Origin: Jeotgalibacillus salarius
GTDB lineage: Bacteria; Bacillota; Bacilli; Bacillales; Jeotgalibacillaceae
NCBI RefSeq assembly: GCF_004405125.1
Contig: NZ_SORX01000011.1
Location: forward strand, 1-64,000
Length of the DNA stretch: 64,000 nucleotides
Direction of reading: 5' to 3'
The notes beneath the pieces are model-generated. The model worked only from the letters and a program-made list of their open reading frames with translations. It did no database searches and had not been told where the DNA came from. The stretch's first letter is position 1. Every line of letters begins with the position of its first letter. Positions 16,482 through 25,086 of the stretch are shown here, in pieces. The translations under genes and the position numbers were made by a program.

Positions 16482-16565
16482 ACACTTTACCAGGCTAACA
16501 ATCAGTTACATATAATCATCTCTAAATAGCTTTTATATGAATTTGCCTTAAATGAAAGCGTTATC

Positions 16566-16594
16566 TTGATAACAAGACTTTACTCCGTTATAAT
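16566..16594 (+). promoter_or_regulatory. lcfB promoter (sigma-A type)
   Basis: TTGATA (16566-16571) and TATAAT (16589-16594) are separated by exactly 17 bases. The predicted start is near 16601, about 27 bases ahead of the FadR operator. Confidence 0.8.
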
Positions 16595-16627
16595 TATTAA
16601 GAATATTCGCTTCTTTGTGAATTTTAA

Positions 16628-16645
16628 TGAATGATGATTCATTCA
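16628..16645. promoter_or_regulatory. FadR operator upstream of lcfB
   Basis: The perfect palindrome TGAATGA-TGAT-TCATTCA matches the B. subtilis FadR (YsiA) operator, TGAATGA-N4-TCATTCA. It lies about 27-45 bases downstream of the predicted start, where bound FadR would block transcription until long-chain acyl-CoA releases it. Confidence 0.88.
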
Positions 16646-16690
16646 CAACTGCGGATTTGTAACCAGACTTAAACAAAGGGGATGGATTAA

Positions 16691-18244
16691 TTGAATTTAT
16701 CAGTTCGTTTACAGGAAGCTGCTGAGCAGTTTTCCGGAAAAACAGCCTATCATTTTTTAGATCAGTCAGCTACATACGCTGAACTGAACGGTGCCGTTAA
16801 TAAAATGGCGAACTTTTTTGAGAGTATTGGGATCAAAAAAGGGGACCATGTCGGGTTGCTGCTGGGTAATTCACCACACTTCATCATTGCGATGTATGCA
16901 GCGCTTCGAACAGGGGCAACTGTCATTCCGATTAACCCGATTTATACACCTGACGAAATTGCCTATATCATTCGCGATGGTGATGTGAAAGCTGTCGTGG
17001 CACTTGATCTGTTGTTGCCTTTAATTGAAAAGGCTCATGCTGCGCTGCCATCAGTTGCACACTACGTGGTGTGTGAAACGGAGCAGGGAACTGCTGAAAA
17101 ACTTGCAGCATTACCTGAAGAAGTCCAGGGGAAAGTAACTGCTTTTACACAGGCGATGAGTAATCAGCAGCCTGTCTATAAAGGACCTGAACTGATTGAG
17201 GATGATACTGCGATCATTCTTTATACTTCAGGTACAACAGGAAAACCAAAAGGGGCTATGCTTTCTCACAAAAATGTTTATTCAAATGCAAAGGATGTAG
17301 CGGAATATTTAAACATCACCGGCGAAGACCGTGTGGTGACGACACTGCCGATGTTTCATGTATTCGCTTTAACAGTCGTACTGAATGCACCTTTAATTAA
17401 CGGTGGTACGCTGCTGATCGTTCCAAGGTTCAGTCCTAAAGATGTTTTTGATGTTGTGGAAAAATACAAGGCAACTGTATTTGCAGGTGTGCCGACAATG
17501 TACAATTTCCTTCTTCAATATCCTGAAGCCAACAGCAACAGCTTTGAAAGTGTACGTCTGTGTATTTCGGGTGGAGCATCTATGCCAGTTGCACTGCTTG
17601 AAAATTTTGAACAAAAATTCAACGTGAGAGTATCAGAAGGATACGGACTATCAGAAGCTTCACCGGTTACGTGCTTTAACCCGTTAGATCGCGACCGGAA
17701 AGCCGGTTCAATTGGCACGTCTATCACAAATGTTGATAACAAAGTTGTCAATGAGCTTGGTGAAGAACTGCCTCCGGGCGAAGTTGGTGAATTAATCGTT
17801 AAAGGACCTAATGTGATGAAGGGCTATTACAAGATGCCTGAAGAAACTGAAGTAACGATTCGTGACGGATGGTTATTCACGGGTGATCTTGCGAAAAAAG
17901 ATGACGAAGGCTACTTTTATATCGTTGACCGTAAGAAAGATATGGTTATTGTAGGTGGATACAACGTTTATCCGCGTGAAGTGGAAGAAGTGCTTTACAC
18001 GCATGAATCTGTTGTTGAAGCAGCCGTAGTCGGTGTGCCTGATATGAACTTCGGGGAAGCAGTACATGCTTTTGTTGTATTGAAAGATAAAGCAGTTTCG
18101 AAAGAGGACATTCAATCATTCTGTACACAAAAACTTGCCAAATATAAAGTGCCGACACTGATTGAATTTATAGAAGAACTGCCTAAAAATACAACAGGTA
18201 AAATCCTGAGAAGAGCACTTCGTGACCAGGTAAAACAGTCTTAA
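16691..18244 (+). CDS. lcfB: LcfB: long-chain fatty acid-CoA ligase
   Basis: The 517-residue member of the ANL (acyl-adenylating) family has the AMP-binding P-loop [13 protein letters not shown], the motif GYGLSEASP, the hinge-region YIVDRKKDM and the C-terminal lysine in [10 protein letters not shown]. It activates long-chain fatty acids to acyl-CoA for beta-oxidation. It is close in sequence to B. subtilis LcfB (YhfL), which follows lplJ there too. The TTG at 16691 is nine bases after AAAGGGG. A canonical promoter and a FadR operator lie upstream, so induction by fatty acids is expected. Confidence 0.95.
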   Translation: MNLSVRLQEAAEQFSGKTAYHFLDQSATYAELNGAVNKMANFFESIGIKKGDHVGLLLGNSPHFIIAMYAALRTGATVIPINPIYTPDEIAYIIRDGDVKAVVALDLLLPLIEKAHAALPSVAHYVVCETEQGTAEKLAALPEEVQGKVTAFTQAMSNQQPVYKGPELIEDDTAIILYTSGTTGKPKGAMLSHKNVYSNAKDVAEYLNITGEDRVVTTLPMFHVFALTVVLNAPLINGGTLLIVPRFSPKDVFDVVEKYKATVFAGVPTMYNFLLQYPEANSNSFESVRLCISGGASMPVALLENFEQKFNVRVSEGYGLSEASPVTCFNPLDRDRKAGSIGTSITNVDNKVVNELGEELPPGEVGELIVKGPNVMKGYYKMPEETEVTIRDGWLFTGDLAKKDDEGYFYIVDRKKDMVIVGGYNVYPREVEEVLYTHESVVEAAVVGVPDMNFGEAVHAFVVLKDKAVSKEDIQSFCTQKLAKYKVPTLIEFIEELPKNTTGKILRRALRDQVKQS

Positions 18245-18256
18245 ACGGAAGAATTT

Positions 18257-18291
18257 AAAAAACGTGCCGGAGCTCAGCCGGCACGTTTTTT
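18257..18291. terminator. Bidirectional terminator after lcfB
   Basis: AAAACGTGCCGG pairs with CCGGCACGTTTT around a 7-nt loop, with A and T runs on both sides. It serves lcfB and the minus-strand gene at 18290. Confidence 0.92.
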
Positions 18292-18541
18292 AAATATTAG
18301 GTTTCTTGTATCCTGAAAAGAATCTCAGCAGTAAATTAAACGGGAAGAGAATCGGATAACCGGCCACGTCAGCTTTTCTTAAAAAATCAATAAATGAGAG
18401 CTTTACCTGGCGCTGTTGCTGAATCTTTTCTTTATTCCCGCGAACGGTCACTCTGTAACCATCCTCTAAACCTTCAAGCTTAGCTTCAAAAGGTCCTTTC
18501 GAGCCGTTGTATTCACGTTCAGTTTTCGGTTGTTCAATCAT
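18290..18541 (-). CDS. Small protein downstream of the UbiB-type kinase, unknown
   Basis: The 83-residue protein is polar and charged at the N-terminus (EREYNGSKGPFEAKLEGLEDGYRV) and has a moderately hydrophobic C-terminal stretch (AGYPILFPFNLLLRFFSGY) that could associate with the membrane. The ATG follows GAGGAGTGAAGTAA and lies five bases after the stop of the UbiB-like gene, so they form an operon. No family is recognised. It may be a membrane-associated partner of the kinase, but that is only from context. Confidence 0.65.
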   Translation of the reverse strand: MIEQPKTEREYNGSKGPFEAKLEGLEDGYRVTVRGNKEKIQQQRQVKLSFIDFLRKADVAGYPILFPFNLLLRFFSGYKKPNI

Positions 18542-18546
18542 TTACT

Positions 18547-20199
18547 TCACTCCTCATAGTCTGTCTGGATTTTTTTTGATAGAGCTTTCACTCTCATTAA
18601 CCCAATTAAAGTAAGAATACCTGCGCTGCCTGCGATGATCCATTCTTCAAGAAATACCGCTCCATTTAGTGAAATAAAAGGAATCAGCGTAATATACACA
18701 GTTTCACGGCGTCTGCCTGTCAGGTCTGTCAGCCGGCTTTCTTTCCTTTTGAACGATTCCATCGATCTTCTGTAGCGTTTGGGTTCTTCAAGCGCATCAA
18801 GTATTTTTGAGGGGGCAGAAAGGTAAGGCTGTATCGTTCGCAGCACTGACTGCCACGTATTTCCCTCACCCCCGCGGTCAGCCGCCCAACGTACAATGGT
18901 CGGTCGTGCCATTTCAATAAAGTCAGCTTCCGGATAAATGGTATAAATGACACCTGTGAAAGTGGAGAGTGCTCTGCCAAAGAATGCAAACTCTGTTGGA
19001 AGCTGAATTGGCTGCGTACGGACAATTTCCTGAATGTCTTCGAGCAGTTTTTCCATCATCATGCTTTCGCCATCCTGCCAGTCGCCACTTTTATACACTG
19101 CCACAACTCTTTCTACGATTTCCTGCAAAATATCGCGGTCAGCAGCAGGAAGAAGAAATTTCATGTCTTCTAGAGCGCCAACAACCTCGCCGTATCGCTC
19201 GAAAATAATGCCTTCCACTGCTCTTTGTACAGCTTCGGCATCATTTTTGCGAATGACGCCAACCATACCGAAATCTATCAGCACAATTGTACCGTCAGGC
19301 TTAATCAGTATGTTACCGCCATGCGGATCTGCGTGAAACATACCTTCATTTAACAGCTGATCTACAAATAACAGCAGCAGTCTTTCTGCCAGATCTTCTC
19401 TATTTAAATGGTGTTTGTCAAGAAAGGTAAGATCAGTGATTTTTGATCCTTCTATCCATTCCATAACGAGCACGCGGCGGGTCGTATACTCTTCATAATA
19501 TCTTGGTACAACGACACCTTCTGTATCCTTAAAACGTTCGCCGAAAGCCACGCCATTCTGCAGCTCTTTTTTAAAGTTGAGCTCATCTCCTATGACTGAG
19601 ACCATTTCACCATACAGTGCATTTAAGTCAGCCTGTTTGCCAAAACTGGTGAATTTCTTAGCGAGCCAGATCACAATTTTCATTGCCTTGAAATCGGTTC
19701 TGATAATGTAATCGATGCCCGGCCTCTGGACTTTTATCGCAACAGAATCACCGTTATGAAGCCATGCATGATATACATCCCCAATTGATGCAGATGCAAT
19801 CGGCTTTTCTGAAATTTTGTGCACCATGCTGCCATAGTCCGTGTTCCATTCTTCTTCGATGACCTGTTTCGCTTTTTCCCAGGGGACCGGGGGAACTCTG
19901 TCGGTTAAACCTTCAAGCTCCAGAATAAACGAGCGGGGCATAATGTCTGCTCTTGTTGACAGAAACTGCCCGACTTTAATCATCAGTCCCTCGAGTTTCA
20001 ATGCGGTCTGTTTATATTCTCTGGCCTGCTTCCCTGCGAGATCCGACCACTTTTTCTCAACAGATGGATCCCATCGTCCGCGGTATCTGCGGTTGAAGAA
20101 ATATACCTGGAGGAAAAACTTAACGGCCATCGTTACAATTTTATAAATACGGTAAGCAGCTACTTTTTTCGTTGCAAACACCTTCTCTCTTGCCTTCAA
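18547..20199 (-). CDS. ABC1/UbiB-family atypical kinase (AarF-like)
   Basis: The 550-residue protein has the ABC1 kinase core: KxGQ motif in IKVGQFLSTR (about residue 90), an A-rich loop (ASASIGDVYHA), VAIKVQRPG with the catalytic lysine, GMFHADPHGGNI and the metal-binding LIDFGMVG. The C-terminus has two likely membrane helices (about 498-530). UbiB-type proteins act in ubiquinone synthesis or lipid homeostasis in other bacteria; in a menaquinone-using Firmicute the role is not known. The TTG at 20199 lacks a ribosome-binding site; GTG at 20181 and ATG at 20130 are in-frame alternatives, so the start is uncertain. Confidence 0.85.
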   Translation of the reverse strand: MKAREKVFATKKVAAYRIYKIVTMAVKFFLQVYFFNRRYRGRWDPSVEKKWSDLAGKQAREYKQTALKLEGLMIKVGQFLSTRADIMPRSFILELEGLTDRVPPVPWEKAKQVIEEEWNTDYGSMVHKISEKPIASASIGDVYHAWLHNGDSVAIKVQRPGIDYIIRTDFKAMKIVIWLAKKFTSFGKQADLNALYGEMVSVIGDELNFKKELQNGVAFGERFKDTEGVVVPRYYEEYTTRRVLVMEWIEGSKITDLTFLDKHHLNREDLAERLLLLFVDQLLNEGMFHADPHGGNILIKPDGTIVLIDFGMVGVIRKNDAEAVQRAVEGIIFERYGEVVGALEDMKFLLPAADRDILQEIVERVVAVYKSGDWQDGESMMMEKLLEDIQEIVRTQPIQLPTEFAFFGRALSTFTGVIYTIYPEADFIEMARPTIVRWAADRGGEGNTWQSVLRTIQPYLSAPSKILDALEEPKRYRRSMESFKRKESRLTDLTGRRRETVYITLIPFISLNGAVFLEEWIIAGSAGILTLIGLMRVKALSKKIQTDYEE

Positions 20200-20320
20200 T
20201 CAGCTAGTTACAGTTTACCACGCGGAACTGAATCTAAACGGATATGAATGTGCACGAAACCGGAACGAATGCTACAATATGTAAATGAAAAGGCTTACAT
20301 AATTTGAGGAGGTTTCAGTC

Positions 20321-21097
20321 ATGGAGACAATACAGTTAGAACAGAGAAATGGAGTGGCAACAATTACGTTGAACCGTCCTGAGGCGATGAATGCTTTTAA
20401 TTATCAGATGCTGTCAGAACTCGGTCAGACTGCTGAAGCACTGCGGATTAATTCGGATGTTAGAGTGGTGGTGATCCGCGGGGCAGGAGATAAAGCTTTT
20501 AGCGTAGGTGCGGATTTAAAAGAAAGAAAAACGCTGACAGACCAGCAGGTGAAGCGGAACATTTATAAGATCGGGGAAGTGTTCAGTGCGATTGAAGGGC
20601 TTCCTCAGCCTGTCATCGCTGAAATAAACGGGCATGCTTTCGGCGGGGGAATGGAGCTTGCATTAGCGTGTGATTTCCGTGTAGCTGACAGGGAGGCGAA
20701 AATGGGGTTGACTGAAACAAGTCTCGCGATTATTCCGGGAGCAGGAGGAACCCAGCGTTTGCCGCGAGTGATTGGTGAAGCAAAGGCAATGGAGCTGATT
20801 CTGACTGCAAAGCGGTTTACAGGAGAAGAAGCTTATGGATACGGTCTTTTGACAAAAGCCGTCGAAAAAGCAGCATTGCATGATGAAGTGATGTCGTTAG
20901 CAGAAGCCATGCTTGCAAACGGACCGATTGCTCTACAACAGGCAAAATATGCGATCAAAGCAGGGATGAATGCTGATCTCCAAACAGGATTGAAGATTGA
21001 GAGAAAAGCATATGAGATGACAATTCCGACAGAAGACAGAGTGGAGGCGCTGATTGCTTTTTCTGAAAAGCGAAAGCCTGAATTCAAAGGGAAATAG
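20321..21097 (+). CDS. Enoyl-CoA hydratase/isomerase family protein
   Basis: The 258-residue crotonase-fold enzyme has the oxyanion-hole segment GHAFGGGMELALACD and the second catalytic region TETSLAIIPGAGGTQRLPR. Both glutamates used by true enoyl-CoA hydratases (in GGGMEL and in TETSL) are present, so hydratase activity is likely. It probably hydrates 2-enoyl-CoA in fatty acid or amino acid catabolism. The ATG follows TTTGAGGAGGTTTCAGTC. No FadR site was seen upstream. It is a single-gene unit ended by the terminator at 21104-21136 and divergent from the UbiB-like gene. Confidence 0.9.
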   Translation: METIQLEQRNGVATITLNRPEAMNAFNYQMLSELGQTAEALRINSDVRVVVIRGAGDKAFSVGADLKERKTLTDQQVKRNIYKIGEVFSAIEGLPQPVIAEINGHAFGGGMELALACDFRVADREAKMGLTETSLAIIPGAGGTQRLPRVIGEAKAMELILTAKRFTGEEAYGYGLLTKAVEKAALHDEVMSLAEAMLANGPIALQQAKYAIKAGMNADLQTGLKIERKAYEMTIPTEDRVEALIAFSEKRKPEFKGK

Positions 21098-21103
21098 ACA
21101 GCA

Positions 21104-21136
21104 AAGAAGAGTGGCAAGGTTCACTCTTCTTTTTTT
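21104..21136 (+). terminator. Terminator after the enoyl-CoA hydratase gene
   Basis: AAGAAGAGTG (21104-21113) pairs with CACTCTTCTT (21122-21131), followed by a T run. Confidence 0.88.
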
Positions 21137-21254
21137 GCGCTTCAGTTAAAGGAATCAGCATTTTGCTGGCTGTATGTATGTGTATAATGTAGTAAAATGA
21201 ACATGTTGTATTTTTTGTAAAATGACCGAAGCTTTAAGGGAAAGGGGTACATAC

Positions 21255-21974
21255 ATGCAAATGGCTGCGGTAAGTGAACAAAAATCAGGATTCAGAGCAG
21301 GCCTCAAAGCAGGGGTCAGTATAGCAGTAGGCTATTTGCCGGTTGCCCTCACGTTTGGCCTGCTGGCAAAAACAACCGGGCTGTCACTTTTTGAAGCGGT
21401 GCTGATGAGTCTTGTTGTCTTCGCAGGTGCTGCACAGTATATTTCGCTGTCACTCATTGCAGCAGGAGCGGGTGCTGCTGTCATTATTTTTAATACATTC
21501 ATTGTGAACATCCGTCATTTTCTCATGTCTGCTTCGTTAAATGAAAAAATGGAGCCGGAATCGCGGGCTAAAAAGTCATTATATGCTTTCGGTCTGACAG
21601 ACGAAACATTTACAGTCATTGCCACACGGGAAGGTAAAACATCCACCGGCTTTGCATTTGGCGTCATGCTGATTGCATATGGGAGCTGGGTTGTGAATAC
21701 AGGAATCGGGCATGTGATCGGTGCAAGCCTGCCGGAATTTCTGCAGCAGGCAATGGCGATTGCCTTGTATGCGATGTTTGTCGGTTTACTTGTCCCGTCA
21801 CTGAAGAAAGAAATGAAGGTGGCTTATCTGGCAGGAATCGCTGCACTTCTGAACAGTGCATTTACGATGTCTGGCTTATTGGATACTGGATGGGCAATCG
21901 CTGTCTCTACTTTGATATCTGCAATGGCAGTTGAAGCGGTCACTGTTTTAAGAAAGGGGACTGAGCTGGAATGA
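21255..21974 (+). CDS. azlC: AzlC: branched-chain amino acid exporter, large subunit
   Basis: The 239-residue membrane protein of the AzlC family contains GYLPVALTFGLLAK and VVFAGAAQYISLSL, the typical N-terminal half. With AzlD it exports branched-chain amino acids; in B. subtilis azlCD confers resistance to 4-azaleucine. The ATG at 21255 follows GGGAAAGGGGT; a frame start at 21222 has no ribosome-binding site. The stop overlaps the azlD start by four bases (ATGA). A TATAAT at 21183-21188 may be the promoter -10. Confidence 0.9.
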   Translation: MQMAAVSEQKSGFRAGLKAGVSIAVGYLPVALTFGLLAKTTGLSLFEAVLMSLVVFAGAAQYISLSLIAAGAGAAVIIFNTFIVNIRHFLMSASLNEKMEPESRAKKSLYAFGLTDETFTVIATREGKTSTGFAFGVMLIAYGSWVVNTGIGHVIGASLPEFLQQAMAIALYAMFVGLLVPSLKKEMKVAYLAGIAALLNSAFTMSGLLDTGWAIAVSTLISAMAVEAVTVLRKGTELE

Positions 21975-22276
21975 ATATGGTTCTTGTCATTATCGGAATG
22001 GCGATTGTCACATATATCCCGCGTGTGCTTCCACTGACCTTTCTTGAAGGAAAAGAGCTGCCACCGTTTCTGCAGGGCGTTTTAAAGAACATTCCTTATG
22101 CGGTTCTTGGCGCACTGATTTTCCCTGGCATTCTGTTTATTCAGCCGGATGATATCTGGTTCGGCATAGCCGGAGCAGCTGCTGCTTTTGTGCTTGCTTT
22201 TCTCGGAGCGGATGTCATGATCGTGGTACTTGGATCTATTGTGTTTTTGTCAGTGTATATGCTGATGGGCTCCTGA
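21971..22276 (+). CDS. azlD: AzlD: branched-chain amino acid exporter, small subunit
   Basis: The 101-residue protein has about four hydrophobic segments. The opening IGMAIVTYIPRVLPL is the AzlD hallmark, and the ATGA overlap with azlC shows translational coupling. It is the obligate small partner of AzlC. The length is usual. Confidence 0.9.
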   Translation: MNMVLVIIGMAIVTYIPRVLPLTFLEGKELPPFLQGVLKNIPYAVLGALIFPGILFIQPDDIWFGIAGAAAAFVLAFLGADVMIVVLGSIVFLSVYMLMGS

Positions 22277-22347
22277 TCGATTAATTCCGCTTAAACAGGG
22301 AAAAGAAAGAGTAATATTTGACCCTTTCGTTTTTGGAGGAGAAGGAA

Positions 22348-23166
22348 ATGTTAATTGAGAGAATGAAATATGCCGGGACCCGTTTTTTTAAGGAAGGCTA
22401 TTATGATCATGCTGCGCAGACAGCTTACTATTTTATGCTGTCATTGTTCCCTTTCCTTATCATGGTTGTCTCAAGCACAAGCTTTTTACCGTTCTCGTCG
22501 TCAGATCTGATTGCAGTGATCAGACCTTATGCGCCACCCGAGACTTACGGATTAATCGAAACGAACTTAACCACGATTCTTGATTCCGGACAGGGGACAG
22601 TGATTTCGATCAGTTTCCTCTCAACAATGTGGCTGGCTTCTATGGCGATTCAGTCGCTTGTCCGTTCCCTCACTGATATATATAAGATTAAAAGACGTGA
22701 GAGTTATATAAAAGGATTGTTCAGTGATTTCTTTCTGACAATCGGGTTTGCATTGATTTTACCACTGACGATTCTGATTCCTATTATAGAAAACGTTGTT
22801 CAAAGAATTGCTGAGGAGACATTCCTGTTTGACGCTGAATGGCTTGTCATCTGGACGCCCCTCAGATGGGGAATCGGGACAATTATTTTATTTGTCTTTT
22901 TCTGGGTACTATACAGACACTTGCCGAAACACGGCCTTTCATGGAAAGATGTTTTGCCCGGAGCTGTATTTGCGGTGATTTCATGGCAGCTGATCTCTGA
23001 GGGATTTTCACTCTTTGTCGGCTACGGTAATTACAGTCAGCTATACGGACAGCTCGCTTCAGTTGTTGTCATGATGATCTGGTTTTATCTGACAGCGGCT
23101 GTTCTATTGTTTGGTGCGCTTTTGAATGTTCACGGTAAGGAAGGTAAGGAAAGGGGAAGTGAATGA
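22348..23166 (+). CDS. YihY/virulence factor BrkB-family membrane protein
   Basis: The 272-residue protein has six membrane helices and the family motifs DHAAQTAYYFMLSLFPFL and YGSQLYGQLASVVVMMIWFYL-like text near the C-terminus (here YSQLYGQL). The family was once called RNase BN, which is now regarded as incorrect; its function is unknown. The ATG at 22348 follows TTTGGAGGAGAAGGAA. The last four bases overlap the next gene (ATGA), so it is coupled to the DCC-family protein. Confidence 0.85.
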   Translation: MLIERMKYAGTRFFKEGYYDHAAQTAYYFMLSLFPFLIMVVSSTSFLPFSSSDLIAVIRPYAPPETYGLIETNLTTILDSGQGTVISISFLSTMWLASMAIQSLVRSLTDIYKIKRRESYIKGLFSDFFLTIGFALILPLTILIPIIENVVQRIAEETFLFDAEWLVIWTPLRWGIGTIILFVFFWVLYRHLPKHGLSWKDVLPGAVFAVISWQLISEGFSLFVGYGNYSQLYGQLASVVVMMIWFYLTAAVLLFGALLNVHGKEGKERGSE

Positions 23167-23558
23167 TGTCTGCTGTCGTTTTATTTGATGGGGATTGTAA
23201 TGTGTGTGACTGGAGTGTTCAGTTCATTATGAAGCATGACAGTGCGGGTCATTTTCACTTTGCATCGCTGCAGGGTGAAGTCGGACATAAGATGAGAAAT
23301 ACGTTTGATGTGCCTCCAATGATTGATTCTGTCCTTTTGATCGAAAATGACAGGTTATATATAAAATCTGACGCTGCGCTCAGGATCTGCCGTTCACTTG
23401 ACGGCCCTGTTAATCTTCTTTCGATTCTACTTTTGGTGCCGCGGCCGGTACGTGACCTGGCATATGATTCTTTTGCAAGGAACAGATTTCACTGGTTTGG
23501 GAAAAAGCAGTCATGTAAACTGCCAACGCCAGAAGAAAGACGCAGACTGATTGATTAG
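23163..23558 (+). CDS. DCC-family thiol-disulfide oxidoreductase-like protein (YuxK type)
   Basis: The 131-residue protein opens with VLFDGDCNVCDWSV, the D-x-D-C-x2-C motif that names the DCC family (DUF393), and later has ASLQGEVG and LLLVPRPVRDLAYD. The two cysteines suggest thiol-disulfide chemistry, but no substrate is established. It is translationally coupled to the YihY-family gene. Its last codons form one arm of the terminator at 23539-23571, and its stop overlaps the stop of the convergent gene. Confidence 0.88.
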   Translation: MMSAVVLFDGDCNVCDWSVQFIMKHDSAGHFHFASLQGEVGHKMRNTFDVPPMIDSVLLIENDRLYIKSDAALRICRSLDGPVNLLSILLLVPRPVRDLAYDSFARNRFHWFGKKQSCKLPTPEERRRLID

Positions 23559-23571
23559 TCTGCGTCTTTTT
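23539..23571. terminator. Terminator inside the 3' ends of two convergent genes
   Basis: GACGCAGACT (23539-23548) is perfectly complementary to AGTCTGCGTC (23557-23566), followed by TTTTT on the plus strand. The hairpin contains the final codons and stops of both convergent genes. Confidence 0.85.
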
Positions 23572-24043
23572 CATATACATCTTCAAGGAACAGATAGTCT
23601 TTTGATTTTTTGAGTGGAACTCTGTATTCACTGCAGTATTGCTCAAGGCGGTAATAAAGATCTTTTCCATCAAACTTGTAAAGTCGTATGGATCGGCCTT
23701 TGTGGGTTTTAATCAGAGCGGCTTTTGCTGCCCAGTTTTCACGTCTGAATTTGATCTGACTGATGTCTGAGTGGTTCAATTCTCTGGTGCGTATAGGCCA
23801 TTTGATAAAATAGAGGCTGTAAATTAGCCTGGAATCCTGAATGGAGAATGAGTATTGAATGAATAATAAGGAAATATGATAGAGGATAAGTGCAATAAAC
23901 GAAAAACGAAAAATGGGCTCATTCCAGGAAAAAATAAGAAAAGGTATCAGGCAGAGTGCCATTAAACTTATTTGAATACGTTCTGTTTGAGCTTTGTATG
24001 TGGATGAGCTCTGTTGAGTTTCTGCAGGTTCTGAATTTTGCAT
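23555..24043 (-). CDS. Two-helix membrane protein with a cytosolic C-terminal domain, unknown
   Basis: The 162-residue protein has a polar Ser/Gln-rich N-terminus, two hydrophobic segments (about 24-40 and 45-66) and a C-terminal soluble domain of about 90 residues, with alternating strands and a final helix (LYYRLEQYCSEYRVP). The arrangement resembles the small PH-like-domain membrane proteins common in Bacillales, but I do not recognise a named family. The ATG follows AGGAGGATGTT. It ends inside the shared terminator. Confidence 0.7.
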   Translation of the reverse strand: MQNSEPAETQQSSSTYKAQTERIQISLMALCLIPFLIFSWNEPIFRFSFIALILYHISLLFIQYSFSIQDSRLIYSLYFIKWPIRTRELNHSDISQIKFRRENWAAKAALIKTHKGRSIRLYKFDGKDLYYRLEQYCSEYRVPLKKSKDYLFLEDVYEKDAD

Positions 24044-24104
24044 AACATCCTCCTGTAGATCAGTGTTGCTTCTATACTAACATAATTGGAAACTGGTGGA
24101 ATAT

Positions 24105-24134
24105 AAAAACGAAGGCATCTCAGCCTTCGTTTTT
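24105..24134. terminator. Terminator overlapping the 3' end of the 24120 gene
   Basis: AAAAACGAAGGC pairs with GCCTTCGTTTTT around a 6-nt loop. On the minus strand the upstream arm is made of the last codons of the gene at 24120-24494. Confidence 0.88.
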
Positions 24135-24494
24135 GTCGTTATGAATGGGTGTATAGTTTTTTGGTCTGAACTGATCTTTTAAAAGTTGAATGCTGAGGAC
24201 AAGACAAAGCATGCCTGACAGCCATACGAGTCCTGCGACACCAAGCAGGAAATGTATCTGATCTGAAAGGTTTTCAATGGTAGAGTCACTGAATCCGCCT
24301 CTTAACCCCATCCAGAATACAATGTATGCGATGATAGTCAGTCCAAGATGGGCAGCCAGCCATAAAAATGCGGTTTTCATACGCGGTGCGCGTTTGATTG
24401 AAAAGAGTACAAATATAAGTGCTGCAAGAGTGGCTGCGACGAATCCCCATTCAATGATGAATAAAAATGTGTCGTTTAATTCTTCTCTTATCAT
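24120..24494 (-). CDS. Small four-helix membrane protein, unknown
   Basis: The 124-residue protein has four hydrophobic segments (roughly 10-30, 42-62, 75-95 and 95-112 with short loops). The ATG at 24494 is preceded by AAGGAGCACCCGT; an in-frame ATG at 24512 lies upstream of that site and is not used. No catalytic motif is visible. The C-terminal tail is polar (RPKNYTPIHNDKNEG). Function unknown. Confidence 0.7.
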   Translation of the reverse strand: MIREELNDTFLFIIEWGFVAATLAALIFVLFSIKRAPRMKTAFLWLAAHLGLTIIAYIVFWMGLRGGFSDSTIENLSDQIHFLLGVAGLVWLSGMLCLVLSIQLLKDQFRPKNYTPIHNDKNEG

Positions 24495-24597
24495 ACGGGT
24501 GCTCCTTATCATGAATTGTATAGGATAGTTCTATTATTCATGATCAGTGTGTTAAATGCCACTATGGAGGGGTGGCGATTTTATGACAAAAGTTGAA

Positions 24598-24630
24598 CCC
24601 CCTGCATGATTGTTGCCTGTCTGCAGGGGG
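24598..24630 (-). terminator. Probable terminator downstream of yhzC
   Basis: The CCCCCTGCA/TGCAGGGGG stem has a 15-nt loop. The following T-rich stretch on the minus strand (TTCAACTTTTG) is mediocre. Confidence 0.5.
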
Positions 24631-24638
24631 CTCAAGTA

Positions 24639-24878
24639 CTACACACCGTGTGTATCCTCTAATGTATTTAATTCTGATGAAAACTTCATAAAAGCGTCTT
24701 GATCTTTGCTGTCTAACGCTTCGTTAATAGCTGTTACAAGCTGTTCTTTGCGATGACGGACCAAAATTTCATTCAGTACCATGTCTACGTAAATCTCCAT
24801 CATCGTCATTTCACTGGATTGTTTCTGAGGGACGGTTGACTCATTCATAAACTCTGCGAACGATTTGTTGTTTTCCAT
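24639..24878 (-). CDS. yhzC: IDEAL-domain protein (YhzC-like)
   Basis: The 79-residue protein ends in an IDEAL domain, recognisable from LVTAINEALDSKDQDAFMKFS. The N-terminal half is polar with SFAEFMNEST. IDEAL domains are short helical modules found in Bacillales proteins of unknown role. The ATG at 24878 is six bases after AGAGGTG. In B. subtilis the IDEAL protein YhzC lies next to comK, divergently as here, which supports the name. Confidence 0.85.
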   Translation of the reverse strand: MENNKSFAEFMNESTVPQKQSSEMTMMEIYVDMVLNEILVRHRKEQLVTAINEALDSKDQDAFMKFSSELNTLEDTHGV

Positions 24879-25086
24879 CTTCATCACCTCTGCTACTTTT
24901 TTTCATTATAGAGAATATCCGAAAGAATATCAACAGAAAGTTTTAAATTTTTAGACAATATAACTTTTGATACCGGAAAAATCAATGATTGCTGCTTATC
25001 CAAGAACATATTTCGAAAAAATTATGTATACATAAAGTAAATAAATAGGATATGATAGTGCCATAAAAATTTAAAGGAGTGATAAA

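Noticed and set aside
24580-24608. Eight-codon ORF after a GGAGGGGTGG sequence
   Set aside because: Too short and it runs into the yhzC terminator hairpin.
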